This document shows positions 47,043-59,300 of a DNA stretch of 64,000 nt, in pieces (position 1 is the first letter of the stretch; every line of letters begins with the position of its first letter). A program made the translations under genes and the position numbers. The stretch spans positions 14,829,224 through 14,893,223 of the forward strand of contig NC_053114.1 in NCBI RefSeq assembly GCF_010015445.1, read 5' to 3'. The notes under the pieces are model-generated. The model did not search any database. It was not told where the DNA came from and worked only from the letters and a program-made list of their open reading frames with translations. Source of the DNA: Perca fluviatilis. Lineage: Eukaryota > Chordata > Actinopteri > Perciformes > Percidae.

Positions 47043-47271
47043 GGTAACACTTTACTTTAAGTTTTCAACATAAGAGTGACATGACACTGTCATGACACAG
47101 TCATGACACATGAACCCTAACCCTAACCATAACCATAACTTGCCATGACAAAACCGAATGACACTTACTAAAATAAACGTTTATGACTTAATAAAACTTA
47201 TGACATAATGCTTTATGACATTTTCATGACAGTGTCATGTCACTCTTATGTAGATACATTCAAGTGTAACC
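47043..47271. mobile_element. Small MITE (GGTAACACTT TIR) with telomere-like motif
   Basis: Begins GGTAACACTTTACTTTAAG and ends TTCAAGTGTAACC. Subterminal inverted repeats ATAAGAGTGACATGACACTG / CAGTGTCATGTCACTCTTAT flank an AACCCTAACCCTAACCATAACC core. Confidence 0.75.
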
Positions 47272-47302
47272 ATGACAGTCTGCATAGGCACTGATATATA
47301 TT

Positions 47303-47377
47303 CTTCTTCTTCTTCTTCTTCTTCTTCTTCTTCTTCTTCTTCTTCTTCTTCTTCTTCTTCTTCTTCTTCTTCTTCTC
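47303..47377. repeat. TTC trinucleotide microsatellite
   Basis: Uninterrupted (TTC)n of about 75 bp. Confidence 0.97.
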
Positions 47378-47783
47378 ATTTCTCTGCAAAGATGCTCATC
47401 AGTGGATTCTAGTTTCTTGACTTTGAAGACAAAACTCCCCAGCTTAAGATTAAAAACAGTGCAGTTCTGCAGAACAAACACATGCACTGATTTTACTGCT
47501 GTGGTTTGACTTTTGTCCAAAGTGAAAGAATATTTCACATTCTTGTTGAACGATGATATTAAGTCATCTTCAAGACAAAACACACCAAAGCTGCAAGCAG
47601 GTCCTGTTGTTTAAGGCAACTTCAACATGGACCTGTTTCAAAGGGTTCATTTATTGTGTTTGAAAAACTGCTAATGAGCGCCGATATTTGAAAAATGACT
47701 GATTTAACTGTGTTAAGACGAAGAAGTTTTATACTGTCTATGGTGAAGACACAGAATGTATACTATAGGCACAACAGTAATAA

Positions 47784-48228
47784 TTCAACATTTTGGGAAA
47801 AATACAATTGTTTACTTCATTACTGAGAAACAAAATGATTGAAACCACTCTCATATTTGTCTGTTAAATATAAATCTACAGCTTGGAGACGTGTATCTTA
47901 GCATAGCATAAAGACTAAAAACAAACAGCTAAACTGACTCTTTCCAAAGGTAAAAACCTATCCACATATACCAGCACCTCTAAAGCTCAGTGATTAACAC
48001 GTCATATCTCATTTGTTTAATGTGTAGAAAAACCAAAGAGTAAAAACGACACGTTGCGGTTGTAGGGGGTTATCTGCTGAACTACAGCTGTTTCCCCATT
48101 CCCAGCCTTTATGGTATGCTAAGCTAACTATCTCCTGGCTGTACCTTTCTATTTAATTGGACACAAGAGTTCCTCTCATCCAACATTCGGCTTCAAAGCG
48201 AATAAGCATATTGCCCAAAATGTCGAAC
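47784..48228. mobile_element. MITE (TTCAACATTTTGGG TIR)
   Basis: The left end TTCAACATTTTGGGAAA and right end GCCCAAAATGTCGAA are inverted repeats. The interior has CTTAGCATAGCATAAAGACT, CCAGCACCTCTAAAGCTCA and TATGGTATGCTAAGCTAAC. A partial copy lies at 14095-14400. Confidence 0.75.
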
Positions 48229-48239
48229 TCTTACTTAAA

Positions 48240-48800
48240 CAACAGCGCAGAAACAATAAACAGTGGCAGCATAATTACAGTAAGGGCCTACATGGGATAA
48301 TGGCTCAAGTGCAGAAACAAATATGCAAGATTTTGCCTACTGCGCTGTTTCTAAATTTAGTGTGGCCTACTGATCAGCAGGCACTTTAGTGGAGCTTTTG
48401 GGTATACTGCAAACTCTATATTTTCATTCCCACCTGTCAAAAAATAGGTGAGGCCTGCTCTTTTTCTTATGGGATGACCTCCCATTCTCAGCATGAAAAC
48501 TTGGACCGCAGGATTATTGAATTTTAGGGATCAGTCACTTTGGTCAGGACAGAAAAGGGCAACTGTTGGTGAGACATTTAATCTCTCAGTCGACCTTTAT
48601 GACTTTAAAGTCACTCTGCTATCTCGCTGCTACATCTACAGGCAATATCTTCTGCACTGACTTGTGACATTTCATCTGTGTTGTTGGATGTATTAACGAC
48701 AGATCAGATCAGGTTGAAATGTGTGACTGATGATTTTAATTAAAGACAGCTGAGAAATTAAAGGACAAATTATTAAAAAAGACAAACAAAAAAAAAACTT
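48240..48800. other. Gene-free stretch downstream of fshb
   Basis: No coding signal was seen between the MITE and the fshb poly(A) signal. Confidence 0.4.
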
Positions 48801-48811
48801 AGTGATACATG

Positions 48812-48817
48812 TTTATT
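48812..48817 (-). terminator. fshb: fshb polyadenylation signal
   Basis: AATAAA on the - strand, 62 bp after the fshb stop codon. Confidence 0.7.
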
Positions 48818-48878
48818 TTGGTACCAGGTCAAGTGACACAAAGACAATAAGTAAATGTAGGATAGACGAGAGGTTTCT

Positions 48879-50631
48879 TTAAAATGAGACACAGCTGGAT
48901 ACGTGTCCGTGAAAGTGCCCGCAGTACGCGTTTTCGGGGTTACATTCGGTACACCTGCAGTTTCTGGCCACAGGGTACCTGACACCCACTGGACATCCTT
49001 TAATGTGCATCACCTCGTAGGACCAGTCCCCGTTACAGACTTTCTGTTTTTCCCTGCCAGTAGGGCTGATGTAGGGCGAATCCTGTCAACGACACCAACA
49101 GATGACAGTAAATAAACACATGCAACTAATTCAGTCCCTCACATGAGTAGGTGATAACACATGTCTGCACATGTAAACAGTACAGACAGATGAAGAGACA
49201 AAGCATCAAAGGCAGGCACTTCTGACGAATGCCAGAAGGGCCGATGCACTCTTGGGCCGATTTGGGGCGCTCAATAAAAGGCGCTGGATAAAAGAAACAA
49301 CACTGGCGTTTCACAATAGTTTGACAAAAATATGCAAGACTGTACGGCTGCAGCCTGGAGCCTCCCATCTGGTGCCGTCGGCCTTTTACTTTCAAAATAA
49401 AACCACACGCCTAATAATATGTTTTAAATATGCATGTTTTTCCATTCTAAAATGGTGCCATGGTAGTTAATTTGAAGGTTTTATGAATTGAGTGTATTAT
49501 TTCATTATGAAAGCCTGTAAGTGCGCCTCATGCTGCTTTTGCCAAATTGTCACGCAAGCCTTGTTTTTGCAATTATAAAGCAACTATGTCCCATCTGAAA
49601 TTGGGCCGGTAATGGGACGGACTTGCCAGGGCTGAATTGTTGTCCCAGTCCGCCCCTGCAAAGCCTGATTCAAATGGAGATCAGAGGGGCTGTCTAACCA
49701 CTAAAGTTAGAACACAGGATTGCCAGCTGCTATAATCTGTAACTGATTGACAGATTTGACAAATTTTTGACCACAACTAAGTATAATAGGTCATTCCGAA
49801 TTTCTGACGCTGCTAACGGTTTGTTTACATCAGTAATGTTGGAAACTATTTCAAGGAGCCGCTTCACAGAGTAAAACATGGTTTTGTAGTTAGGGCATGT
49901 TCCAGATTTGAGAAGGTTCTTGGTTTCACTCAATAAAGTTATCCAGATAACTTGGTAAACTTTTTTTTTTTTTCTGAAAAGTACTTTTCATTTTGTTCAG
50001 TTGAGAAGCAAAATGAAAAGGTTTTTAAAAGCCTATCATTTTAAATAATTGTCCATATGGTCATCACATTACTGATTTAACCTTTTAACCTTTTAATTAA
50101 TTTGAATTAATGAAGTTTGCTGACCTGTCACTTTTTGTTCTGTGGTTCAACAGAATTGTCTCTGCTTGTCTAATTTGTAGAAGAATCTGTGATGAAGTTG
50201 TATTAAGCTGAATTGAGGTTAAATCAATTAAATATAAAAATAAAAACTCCCTCAAGCTTATCTAACATAGCAAGTAAGCAATAATGTTTCCGAACACCAT
50301 TATAATATTCAAATTGTGACAGCTTTATACACTGGAGAAGAATTGAACTTAACATCTGTATGCATACAAGCAGAATACCGGTAAATGCACAGGCTGGAAC
50401 ATGTCTCATTAGTTCATACTAAGAAATGCTGTTTTACAACTTAGTATGTTTGGCGTTTGAGTCATCCATCACCTCGTGGTAACACTGTCCTAAACATATT
50501 CTGGTGTTGATCCACTCGGTGATGCCACAGCTCTCCACGGGGATGCGGACCTCAGTCAGATGACACCTGGATCTGCAGCCCTGCCCCGCCCCCACCAGTG
50601 CCAGCACTGTTGCCATGACAACCAGCTGCAT
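48879..50631 (-). CDS. fshb: Follicle-stimulating hormone beta subunit
   Basis: Two coding exons on the - strand: 50631-50473 (ATG to donor GAG|GTGATG) and 49082-48879 (acceptor GTCGTTGACAG to TAA). They join in frame to 120 aa. A hydrophobic signal peptide ([16 protein letters not shown]) leads the chain. The mature part has the 12 cysteines of glycoprotein hormone beta subunits, with gonadotropin motifs [28 protein letters not shown] and CTEC. The protein pairs with the common alpha subunit in pituitary gonadotrophs and acts on the FSH receptor to drive gonad growth. Intron positions match vertebrate FSHB (non-coding exon 1, split after the fifth mature Cys). No N-x-S/T sequon remains, although FSH beta usually carries at least one. 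It is 10 kb from divergent kcna4. Confidence 0.93.
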
Positions 50632-50940
50632 CCTCTGCCGGGTGCGCCACAGATGCCTGCAACAGGACGGAATCAGATCTGACATCAGATACATTGATCC
50701 ATGTCAGAAAATGAAGTTTATGAGGATTAAAGTGTGGCAGTTTAATTGTTTTCAGGAGCTTGTGGGTTAAGGGCAGAGGTATTTATGTTTTTTTCGTGCC
50801 TCCTCAAATTTGCATCTACTTGAAACACCTTTGCAGTTACATGGACATTAAAAAAAAGTCATCTCTGGTTAATGTCTAACACCATCTGGAGCAGCTAGGC
50901 TTTTCAAATCACTGTTTAAGTCAGTTTGTAAATCTACTAT

Positions 50941-50998
50941 TACAGTACTAGTACTAGTACTAGTAGTAGTGGTAGTAGTAGTAGTAGTATGTATGTAT
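50941..50998. repeat. CTAGTA / TAG microsatellite in fshb intron 1
   Basis: TACTAGTACTAGTAC followed by TAGTAG and TATG units. Confidence 0.9.
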
Positions 50999-51328
50999 GT
51001 GCTGTAGTAGAATATAATCTGTAGTGGAAACCCAAATTGTTTTAGGAGTGCCTCTGTAAATAGAAGTTAATTTCTTCACTTTCAGATTTTTATTCACTCT
51101 GTAGAATATGTAAATTAGCCTTTTATAGACATTCAGAAAAATCAGATTCATCAGTAATCAGATCAGACCAAAATATAATAATAATAATTATAGTTATAAT
51201 AATACATTTTATTTGTAGGGCACTTTTTGTTGTTAGAATCAATCCCAAAGTGCTACAGAGTAAAATAAGGTTAAAACAGGTTAAACATTGAAACAAAAAA
51301 AATGATTGAGGTGATTGCAATTTTGTTT

Positions 51329-51676
51329 AGAGCTTCACGGAATAATCCATTAATCAATTGGTTGTCAACTATGGAAGTAATCAACAACTATTTTGACAAT
51401 CAATTAATCAGTTTGAGTCATTTTTTTATGGAAGAAAAGTTGAAATGTCCTGATTCCTGCTTCTTAAATGTGAATATTTTCTAGTTTCTTTACTTCTATG
51501 AGAGTAAACTAAATATCTAAACTAAAAAGTTTTTGACAAAGCAAGACAAAGGCACATCACAGGCTTTGGAAAACAATGATCAACATTTTTCACCATTTTC
51601 TGACATTTTATAGACCAAACAACTAATCGAGAAAATAATCATTTGACAATGAAAATAACCATTAGATGCAGCCCTA
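51329..51676. mobile_element. hAT-type MITE in fshb intron 1
   Basis: Begins TAGAGCTTCACGGAATAATC and ends CCATTAGATGCAGCCCTA. Flanks ATTTTGTT and GTTTTGTT fit an 8-bp duplication with one mismatch. The interior is rich in AATCAATTAATC. Confidence 0.7.
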
Positions 51677-51816
51677 GTTTTGTTTGGGGTGCTCAAAGCA
51701 TTATTTTCACAGAAAAGCAAAGTTAAAAGTTCACAACAGTTGCATAACTTACTATTATTATAAACAGAATCATCAGTTTGCATGTAATCTACATGAATCT
51801 TAAACAGAATACGTAC

Positions 51817-51896
51817 CTGTAGAGCTCTGTTGTTGCTTTGAACCTCAGTTGAGAGTCTTGTTTCTTCTGTTACTCGCTCAACATCTGTACCAGCTG
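51817..51896 (-). other. fshb: fshb non-coding exon 1
   Basis: A consensus donor (CTACAG|GTACGT) at 51816 follows about 80 bp of leader downstream of a TATA box. The coding exon acceptor is GTCCTGTTGCAG (50657). So the leader intron is about 1.16 kb and contains a hAT MITE. The exact start site is inferred. Confidence 0.7.
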
Positions 51897-51923
51897 TCAA
51901 CCTGTGGCGGTTCTCTCTGTTAC

Positions 51924-51930
51924 TTAAATA
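51924..51930 (-). promoter_or_regulatory. fshb: fshb TATA box
   Basis: TATTTAA on the - strand in the context ACACTATTTAAGTAACAG, about 30 bp before the predicted exon 1 start. Position and spacing fit a pituitary hormone promoter. Confidence 0.65.
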
Positions 51931-52275
51931 GTGTTGCTCATAAATCCTTGTAATCTATTCAACCTTGGGCTTGGTGCTAGTTTTCCCACCTGTTTAGACT
52001 TCAAAGCAAATCTTTCCCTCAACAGTTGGGGGATGGCCCACGGCTCAAGGCCTTTCCTTCTTCACATGAGGAGCAGCGAGTCGGTATCTACAGACATCTT
52101 GTTTAGATTACATGAGTAAAAGGATTAGATGGTCCACAGACATGACACATTAAATCTGCCCCCACGGTGAGATGGAAAACCCTGACAGGAGCATCGATAC
52201 ATTCATTTGCCATGCTCCGTCTTCCCTGCTTTGTGTCTGTCAGTTTTCCAGGGTATTAATGCCAGATTTTATATA

Positions 52276-53486
52276 CACTGAGCAAAATTATAAACGCAAC
52301 TCTTTTGTTTTTGCCCCCATTTTTCATGAGCTGAACTCAAAGATCTAAGACTTTTTGTATTTACACAAACGGCCTATTTCTCTCCAATATTGTTCACAAA
52401 TCTGTCTAAATCTGCGTTAGTGAGCACTTCTCCTTTGCCGAGAAAATCCATCCACCTCACAGGTGTGGCATATCAAGATGCTGATTAGACAGCAGGATTA
52501 TTGCACAGGTGTGCCTTAGGCTGGCCACAATAAAATGTCACTCTAAAATGTGCAGTTTTACTGTATTGGGGGGGTCTGGGAGGGGTCCAAAAACCAGTCA
52601 GTATCTGGTGTTATGGTTATGGTTAGGTTTGGGTTAAAACGCAGCGCCCAGGATGGGTGCTACGAGGGGCACGGGCACAAGGGGACCACTGGTGTGAATA
52701 AAACACTTTAAAGAACTCCTTAAAAAAACGGGTTTGGTTATATAAACAAGAGGGGGCTGTTTAAAAGACGTCCAGAAATTAAGAATAAGGTTAAAAGAAC
52801 CACTGGACAGGAAGGACCGCGGGAAATTAAAAACTTTAAATAAAAGGTCACCTCCACAACTAACCTGGTGTCTCTCCTAGAGAAAAAACTAAGTAAATAC
52901 ATAAAATAAATAAATTTTATTTTTCACATACATATATATATACATACATATAGAGTTATATAATGAATAAATAAAAAAAATAAAAAAATAAAAAGCCTGG
53001 CGTCCCAATACAAAATAAATTCTATCCCAATATTAAAAACATCTTATTTAAATTCAAAAATGAATATGGTTAGGGTTAGGGTTATGGTTAGGGTTAGGGT
53101 TCAACCATCTCTTTCTCTTGTCGTAACCATCTTGAGTGGGCAAATGCTCACAGTCGATGGCATCTGGCACTTTGAAGAGGTGTTCTGTTCACAGATGAAC
53201 CCTAACCCTAATCCTAACACCATATACTGACTGGTTTTCGGATCCCTCCCAGACCCCCCCCAATAATCCTGCTGTCTAATCAGCATCTTGATATGCCACA
53301 CCTATGAGGTGGATGGATTTTCTCGGCAAAGGAGAAGTGCTCACTAACGCAGATTTAGACAGATTTGTGAACAGTATTTGAGAGAAATAAGCATTTTGTG
53401 TACATAGAAAAAGTCTTAGATCTTTGAGTTCAGCTCATGAAAAATGGGGGCAAAAACAAAAGTGTTGCGTTTATAATGTTGTTCAG
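52276..53486. mobile_element. Tc1/mariner-like element with ~230-bp inverted repeats
   Basis: The left end (TACACTGAGCAAAATTATAA) and right end (TTATAATGTTGTTCAGTA) stay complementary over about 230 bp, e.g. AGATGCTGATTAGACAGCAG / CTGCTGTCTAATCAGCATCT. A TA target fits. A second inverted pair lies inside (GTCTGGGAGGGGTCC / GGATCCCTCCCAGACC), and the centre has TTAGGG-like tracts. No transposase frame is present. Confidence 0.82.
53067..53101. repeat. Interstitial telomere-like tract
   Basis: GGTTAGGGTTAGGGTTATGG and more degenerate units; the reverse form AACCCTAACCCTAATCCTAA is at 53198. Inside the Tc1-like element. Confidence 0.85.
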
Positions 53487-53518
53487 TATATACTGAACAA
53501 CATTATAAACGCAACACT
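53461..53518. repeat. Perfect 58-bp palindrome at element end
   Basis: Two 29-nt arms meet at GTTCAGTATATACTGAAC with no spacer. It is the right terminus of the Tc1-like element abutting an inverted copy of the same terminus. Confidence 0.93.
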
Positions 53519-53524
53519 GTCAGT

Positions 53525-55795
53525 TTAGTGTTCATATTTATATTTGAGGTTTTCTTTTCTTGAGGTAAACATTATCCTGCAAGTCATCAAAGAAGCTTTA
53601 TGAATTTCTCTTTCTGCTAAATGCCCGTGAAATAAGCTTCATCATTTCACGATCAACCAAAATATGTTGACAGAGCGAGTTGTGCAAGACTGTTGGTCGA
53701 CAAATTTGAATGAGTTTTGAGAATGAAAAGAATATTTTGTTTGTACTTATGGCATCATTCAAATCATTCTGGTGTTGCTTTTTGTTTGTTGAAAAATGCT
53801 CACAGACAAATCACCACTCACTGGAATATCGACAAAGGTCAAAAGTCAGTGTCTTTTCTGTTAACAGGTCAAACTTTCTGCATTAAAGTAAAAGTAATCA
53901 GGAAATTGGGTACTCCACCTTTCTGGGTAATATATAATTACACACTGAATATTACTGGATCAATATGCATTTTAAGGTTGTAGCTGATTAAAGTGTAGCT
54001 AATGTTCTATACCGTTGGTTAGTTTAATCCAAACGATGACATAAGATGACATGTAAAAAGATGATCAAATTATTTGCCATCTGCATAGTAACATACTACA
54101 GAACTACTCCAGTAAAGTACAAGTACCTCAAAACTGTACCTAAGTCCAGTCCTGGAGTAAATGTACTTAGTTTCAAACAGCTGAATCAGCCTCCGATCCT
54201 GCTACGGTCTGTTTTTGATAAATTCTGTATCTGCTGCATTCAGTAAAAAGTTAGCACTGCACCACGAGCTGGACAGTCTGCAGTGACAGTAAGTACTTGG
54301 GCAGCAGCCACGGTTCATCCGGCTGCTGCTCCGTCTGCCCTTGCAGCCACCAGGGACTCCCAGCATCCTGCCCAACTGCCATACCTATATGTACCTAACA
54401 AGGACTTTTATAGTGTCACCCTCCTCCTCTAAGGCACTACTTCCTTTAGCTGAAATACATCATTGTTAGTATGCATTCTGACCTCTAATGAACACCAGTC
54501 ATAGTTTATTAATCTTGTATTCAGAGTAGAACGCATCATTAGTCATTTTCTGATAGTCCGTGTAACAGATGGTAATTCCTCTTAAAATGAGCGCATCTGC
54601 ATTGAAAATTGATTTATTATGTATGGAGCTGAAACCATTGATATGCTAATGACATAAACACCTTATTCCCAGTGAATCTGGAAAGGGCAGGTAGGACTTT
54701 TAAGTTAATGTCAATATTATGGTCATAAAAATAGCCAATTTGTTGAAAGAAAACAAAAGAAGAAAAGAAAACTAAAACAACAAAAAAAAGACGTCCTCAT
54801 GAGAATCTTCTGTCTCTTTCCCACAGCCATAATAAGCCGATAAGGCCTGCCCTGTAAATGTCACATTAATTTCCACTGGGAGTCAATTTGGAAGTGATGG
54901 ACGAGGTGAAGGTTTCGGTGGCCAAGATGATTTTCTGGTTCATAACTCGAAGCACTACTATATAAAAAAAAAAGCTCATTTGGGTGTAAAAGCTCAAACA
55001 AGCTTTATATGAAGCCACACATAAAACACCTCTGAGCCGTACATCTTGCTGACATCACAGATTTGAGTCATGGGTCATTGGTTTTGAGCTCTGGAACAGA
55101 GTCCTCTCGCTTTTTTTATCATCACACCATAAACACTGCCATAACAGGACTGACAACATCCACAAACCCACTCAAGCACACTTTGCTCCCATGTGTGCAG
55201 AGCCTCTCCTCCTCCATATGCTACTGTATGAGTCCGGGATCACAGCCGCTGACAGAAACAGACTCCTTTAAAAAAACAAAATAAAAATAAAAAAATCATT
55301 CTGTCGCATGCAAATAAAAAAAAAAACACTGACAGAGACCTTGAACACACTGCATCATCCCACACTCACGTTTTCACCCTCCTTCCATCAGGTCTAAACA
55401 AACACCTCCACAGTGCTGCCAAGGACAAGGCTTTTGTTTGGGGACGGTGCTGGGTGTTTCTGTGTGGATGTAGGTGGTAGGTGTGTTTATGTGTATCGAC
55501 TGCCGATGATTCTTCACTGTCTTCTGTTTTCTCTGTTTAAATGTAATCTTATTCCATATGGATTGTTTTATTTATTTTATTGGTGTGTCCATGTTCCTTT
55601 GTCCGTTAAATGTCTTATGACCACGTAATACAGACCATACTTGCCGTGCCCTTTAAAATGTATGATTCAGGGCTGTAACCAGGATTTTAAAAAAAAAGAA
55701 GTAATTAGCAATACTGGAAGCTAGGCAATTTTAATCTGCATTACTTTGGGTGTGATAGTAAAATCCTTTCTATATAATGTACATTTTAAAGTCTT
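53525..55795. other. Gene-free stretch
   Basis: No exon or RNA gene was recognised. There are short A-rich runs near 54960, 55270 and 55318. Reading frames here lack family features. Confidence 0.4.
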
Positions 55796-55799
55796 CAGA

Positions 55800-56340
55800 C
55801 CAATTCAATTCAATTTCAATTCAATTGTATTTTTAGTATCAAATCATAACAAGAGTTATCTCAAGACACTTCACAGATAGAGTAGGTCTAAACCACACTC
55901 TATAATTCCAGTAATTCCCCCAAAAGCAAGCATTTAGTGGCGAGGAAAAACTCCCTTTTAGGGAGAAACCTCGGACAGACCCAGGCTCTTGGTAGGCGGT
56001 GTCTGACGGTGCCGGTTGCTGGTGTGATGAACAGTGGCAATAATAGTCACAATAAAGATAATGGAACTATGACTAGAAATAGAAGTTGTAGTAGTTCATG
56101 GCGTAGCAGGGCACTGCAGGACATTACAGGGTGTAGCAGGGTTTAGCAGGGCACTGCAGGGCATAGCAGGACGTAGCAGGGCGTAGTAGGGCACTACAGA
56201 GCGTAGCAGGGTGTAGCAGGACATAGCAGGTGCGTAGCAGGGCACTACAGAGCATAGCAGGGTGTAGCAGGGCATAGCAGGGCATAGCAGGGCGCGGAGC
56301 AGGACCACGGTGACAGCTGCAACCATGATTTAGGTACCAC
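55800..56340 (-). repeat. Dispersed repeat with an internal ~10-bp minisatellite
   Basis: Starts with CAATTCAATTCAATTTCAATT and ATCAAATCATAACAAGAGTT, the inverted form of the tail at 3422-3535. It continues with CTCCCTTTTAGGGAGAAACC. Then 56096-56300 holds about 20 variants of GTAGCAGGGC (GGGCATAGCA, GGGCACTACA). It ends GGACCACGGTGACAGCTGCAACC. The minisatellite seems to be part of the repeat unit. Confidence 0.75.
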
Positions 56341-56344
56341 CCTA

Positions 56345-59300
56345 ATACAAGGAAAACTGCTGGGGAATAAGTTGCCCAGAGCTAAGTCAGTAATAGGCAT
56401 TTAACTCACTCAAGTGATGTCTTTTGCGGCAATTTATGAGGGGCACTTTCAATCTCAAAACGGTGTGCACCGGTTTGCTACGGTTTCCTGGTTGAACAAC
56501 ATGTTTCCTCGGAACGGACGGTGTGCAACAGCTTTGAGATGTGTTTTCTCTCATTTGGTTGGTGTGTCTCTCGTTTCTTGGCTGTGACACAGGTGTTATC
56601 CAATCAGCAGAGACGTGTCTGTAAACTATTATGCAGTTCATTGTCAGGAATCTCAGTCTCATGGAGACAAATATACCTGACTCAATCAGATGTTCCTGCT
56701 GTCCACCGATGCAAAACTTGACTTTCCATCACACCGACATGATTAAAAGGTTTCCATTGCATCATTAACTCTCACACTTCTAAATTCAGATATTATTGTG
56801 AAAACCATACAAAGGAAAGTCATTTTCACAATATAGTTACTTTTGAATGCAGGGTTTGTCATTTTCCTGTGTTAATAGTCCTTACTTTAATGATAAACAA
56901 AAGGATGAAGAAGGCTTTTTGTGCTGCTACGCGTGGGTTGCTGGTCAGTTCTATTTTTAATGTACTAAATATTTCCACATGAAATAGCCGTTTAAATAAA
57001 GGCTTTTTAACTTTTTGCAAAAAGAGGGCCTTGGACCTTTTTCCTTCCTTTTTTTCCTCTCCTTTAAACAAAAGGATGAATTGTGAATATTAGCATGATT
57101 ATCATTAGAATGACATGCCACTTGACTATATTGTTTAAATTCAAATGTTGAATGAATTTAGTTTGCTGGATTTGTTCACTGTGTATGTCTCACTTAGATA
57201 CAGCAGAGTTTTGTCAACAGACTCAGCTGTGTTGCAGCTCTGGCATCAGTTCAGAGTGCATCTAAACTAGTGTGCAATAAGGCACCCCCTATCCTCACTC
57301 TATCGCTACTTATTATTACTGACCTCACAACTCCCCCTGGTGCTGACTGAGGTGGATGATCAATGAAGTGCAAGAGGTGAGTGTGCACAATGTGCGTTTG
57401 TGTGGTGGGTGGATGGTTGCCTACATGTTGTGCCGACGAGAAAGGAGCTCCTCTAATGTCTTTGGTAAGTATAAAATACAGAGAGATACGACTGTGAAAA
57501 AGGGCTCTTTAAAGAATCAATGGTATTTGCGCTGTCAGCAGTACTGATTGTTAAAGCCTCTGCAAGCACTCTTACATTGTGTTTCAGATTCATGAAAAAC
57601 AAGCACAGTGGTTGTATAGTACATTTTAGAGGAGGATGCGCAGGCAACCAACACTATCCCTACAGGAATATTATAAACTAGAGACTTCAGAAATACCTGA
57701 GGGAATGATAAGGATCTCTTAGAGGAACATTGCATCAGTTTTCTGCTGTGGAATAACAGGCTGTTCTTGTCCTAATTAAGAGTTTTTGAGTCAAACAGAT
57801 AGCTTGAATCAAATGGACTGGACTGAATAGGCTCTAGCTACTGATTGCTGTATATCCCAGCACCAGGCCTGCGGTGGTACCTGCCGAAAAAACCAATTAT
57901 CTGCACGCTCAAATTAAACCTGGGAGATTTCAAAGGTGCAATGAATAAGACCTTAACTGTCCCATAGCGCAAAATTATCCAAATAAATCTGTGGTGGCAA
58001 TAGGGCGGTTGATCAATAACAGTGACTCAACAGTTGCCTCGCTTGGTGCTGAAATGTCTGGTTTTTAAAAGGCTATGTGCATTTTCGACTCCTCGGGGTA
58101 AGACCAACAGCACAAACATCTGCTTTTCAAGCTAAAATAGTATAACATTAAAGAATAATATATATCATATTACCTCACGTTTTTTTAACCGACGATTCTG
58201 TTAAACGTCTCTGCTTTACTTGTCTTTATGGTAAAAGTGACTAGTGTGACTATATTTCAGCACATGTTGTAATTACTTGGTCACTAATTATCATATTTCT
58301 TATTGTGTGCAGCAAAACAATCGTCCTTTTGTTTAGAATCATTTCCACAAAACTGTGGAAACACACCTCTATATTAAACAAGAGCTAACGTGGCCACATC
58401 AAAAACAAATCACCATGATATTCAATATGGTGACTTGTCTGTGGTTTTCAATACTCATTACTCAAACAGAAGTAATGCAATATTAATTGCTTTTTCGATA
58501 GTCATTCAGTGTTTGACTAATACCTGAGCAGAGTAATTTGTTGGACTGCGTGTTGTGTCTTCAAACTCAACAAATCTGGTTAGTTCAGGTCTCTCAAGTC
58601 AGACTTAGAGAGTAAAGTGTTCTGCTGTTTCTATTACCAGATAGTTTAAGGTGAGAAGATTACCTATAATTGTACAATATAGGAATTGATGTACTATAGT
58701 TGTACATTGTATGATTCAAATTAGCAAGTGTATGAAACTGCCCTAGGCTTATGTAATGCAGTTACACTATGCTTACTATTACATTTTAGTCATTTCGGGG
58801 GGAACAAAGAACATTGTTGTTTCTGCTGTTGAGGTTTTTCTCTTATGGTGGCAGGGCCCCCGAGCAGAGGGCTGCTCAAGTGTCTGGTCACTTTAAAGCT
58901 TGTTGTTATCCTCAAGTATAGATTTATGAACGTTAGATACTTTCATTTCCCACCGTTTTTTTTTTTTTAAACAATCTACAACCCTGCAAACGTTTGAAAC
59001 GTCCTCAAAAGAGGATGCAACAGAGACAAAACTGGAACAAACAGGATCAATGTATTTTTATGTCAATGTGTTTGGCCTGTGGACAGATGTTTGTCACACA
59101 TCTCCGTCTCCTAGAAATAAAATTGTTGTTGCCATGATGGTGGGATGAGGATGAGAGGAAACCAGAAATGGCTACTTCCTGTTGTATGGAGCCCAAACTT
59201 TGTGGGTGCACACGAACCTCAGAGCTTGTGGTTGTGACGTGACAACCTTATATTACAGACACTTGGGGTGGTTAGCTTCATTTTGTATTGTGTTACAGAA

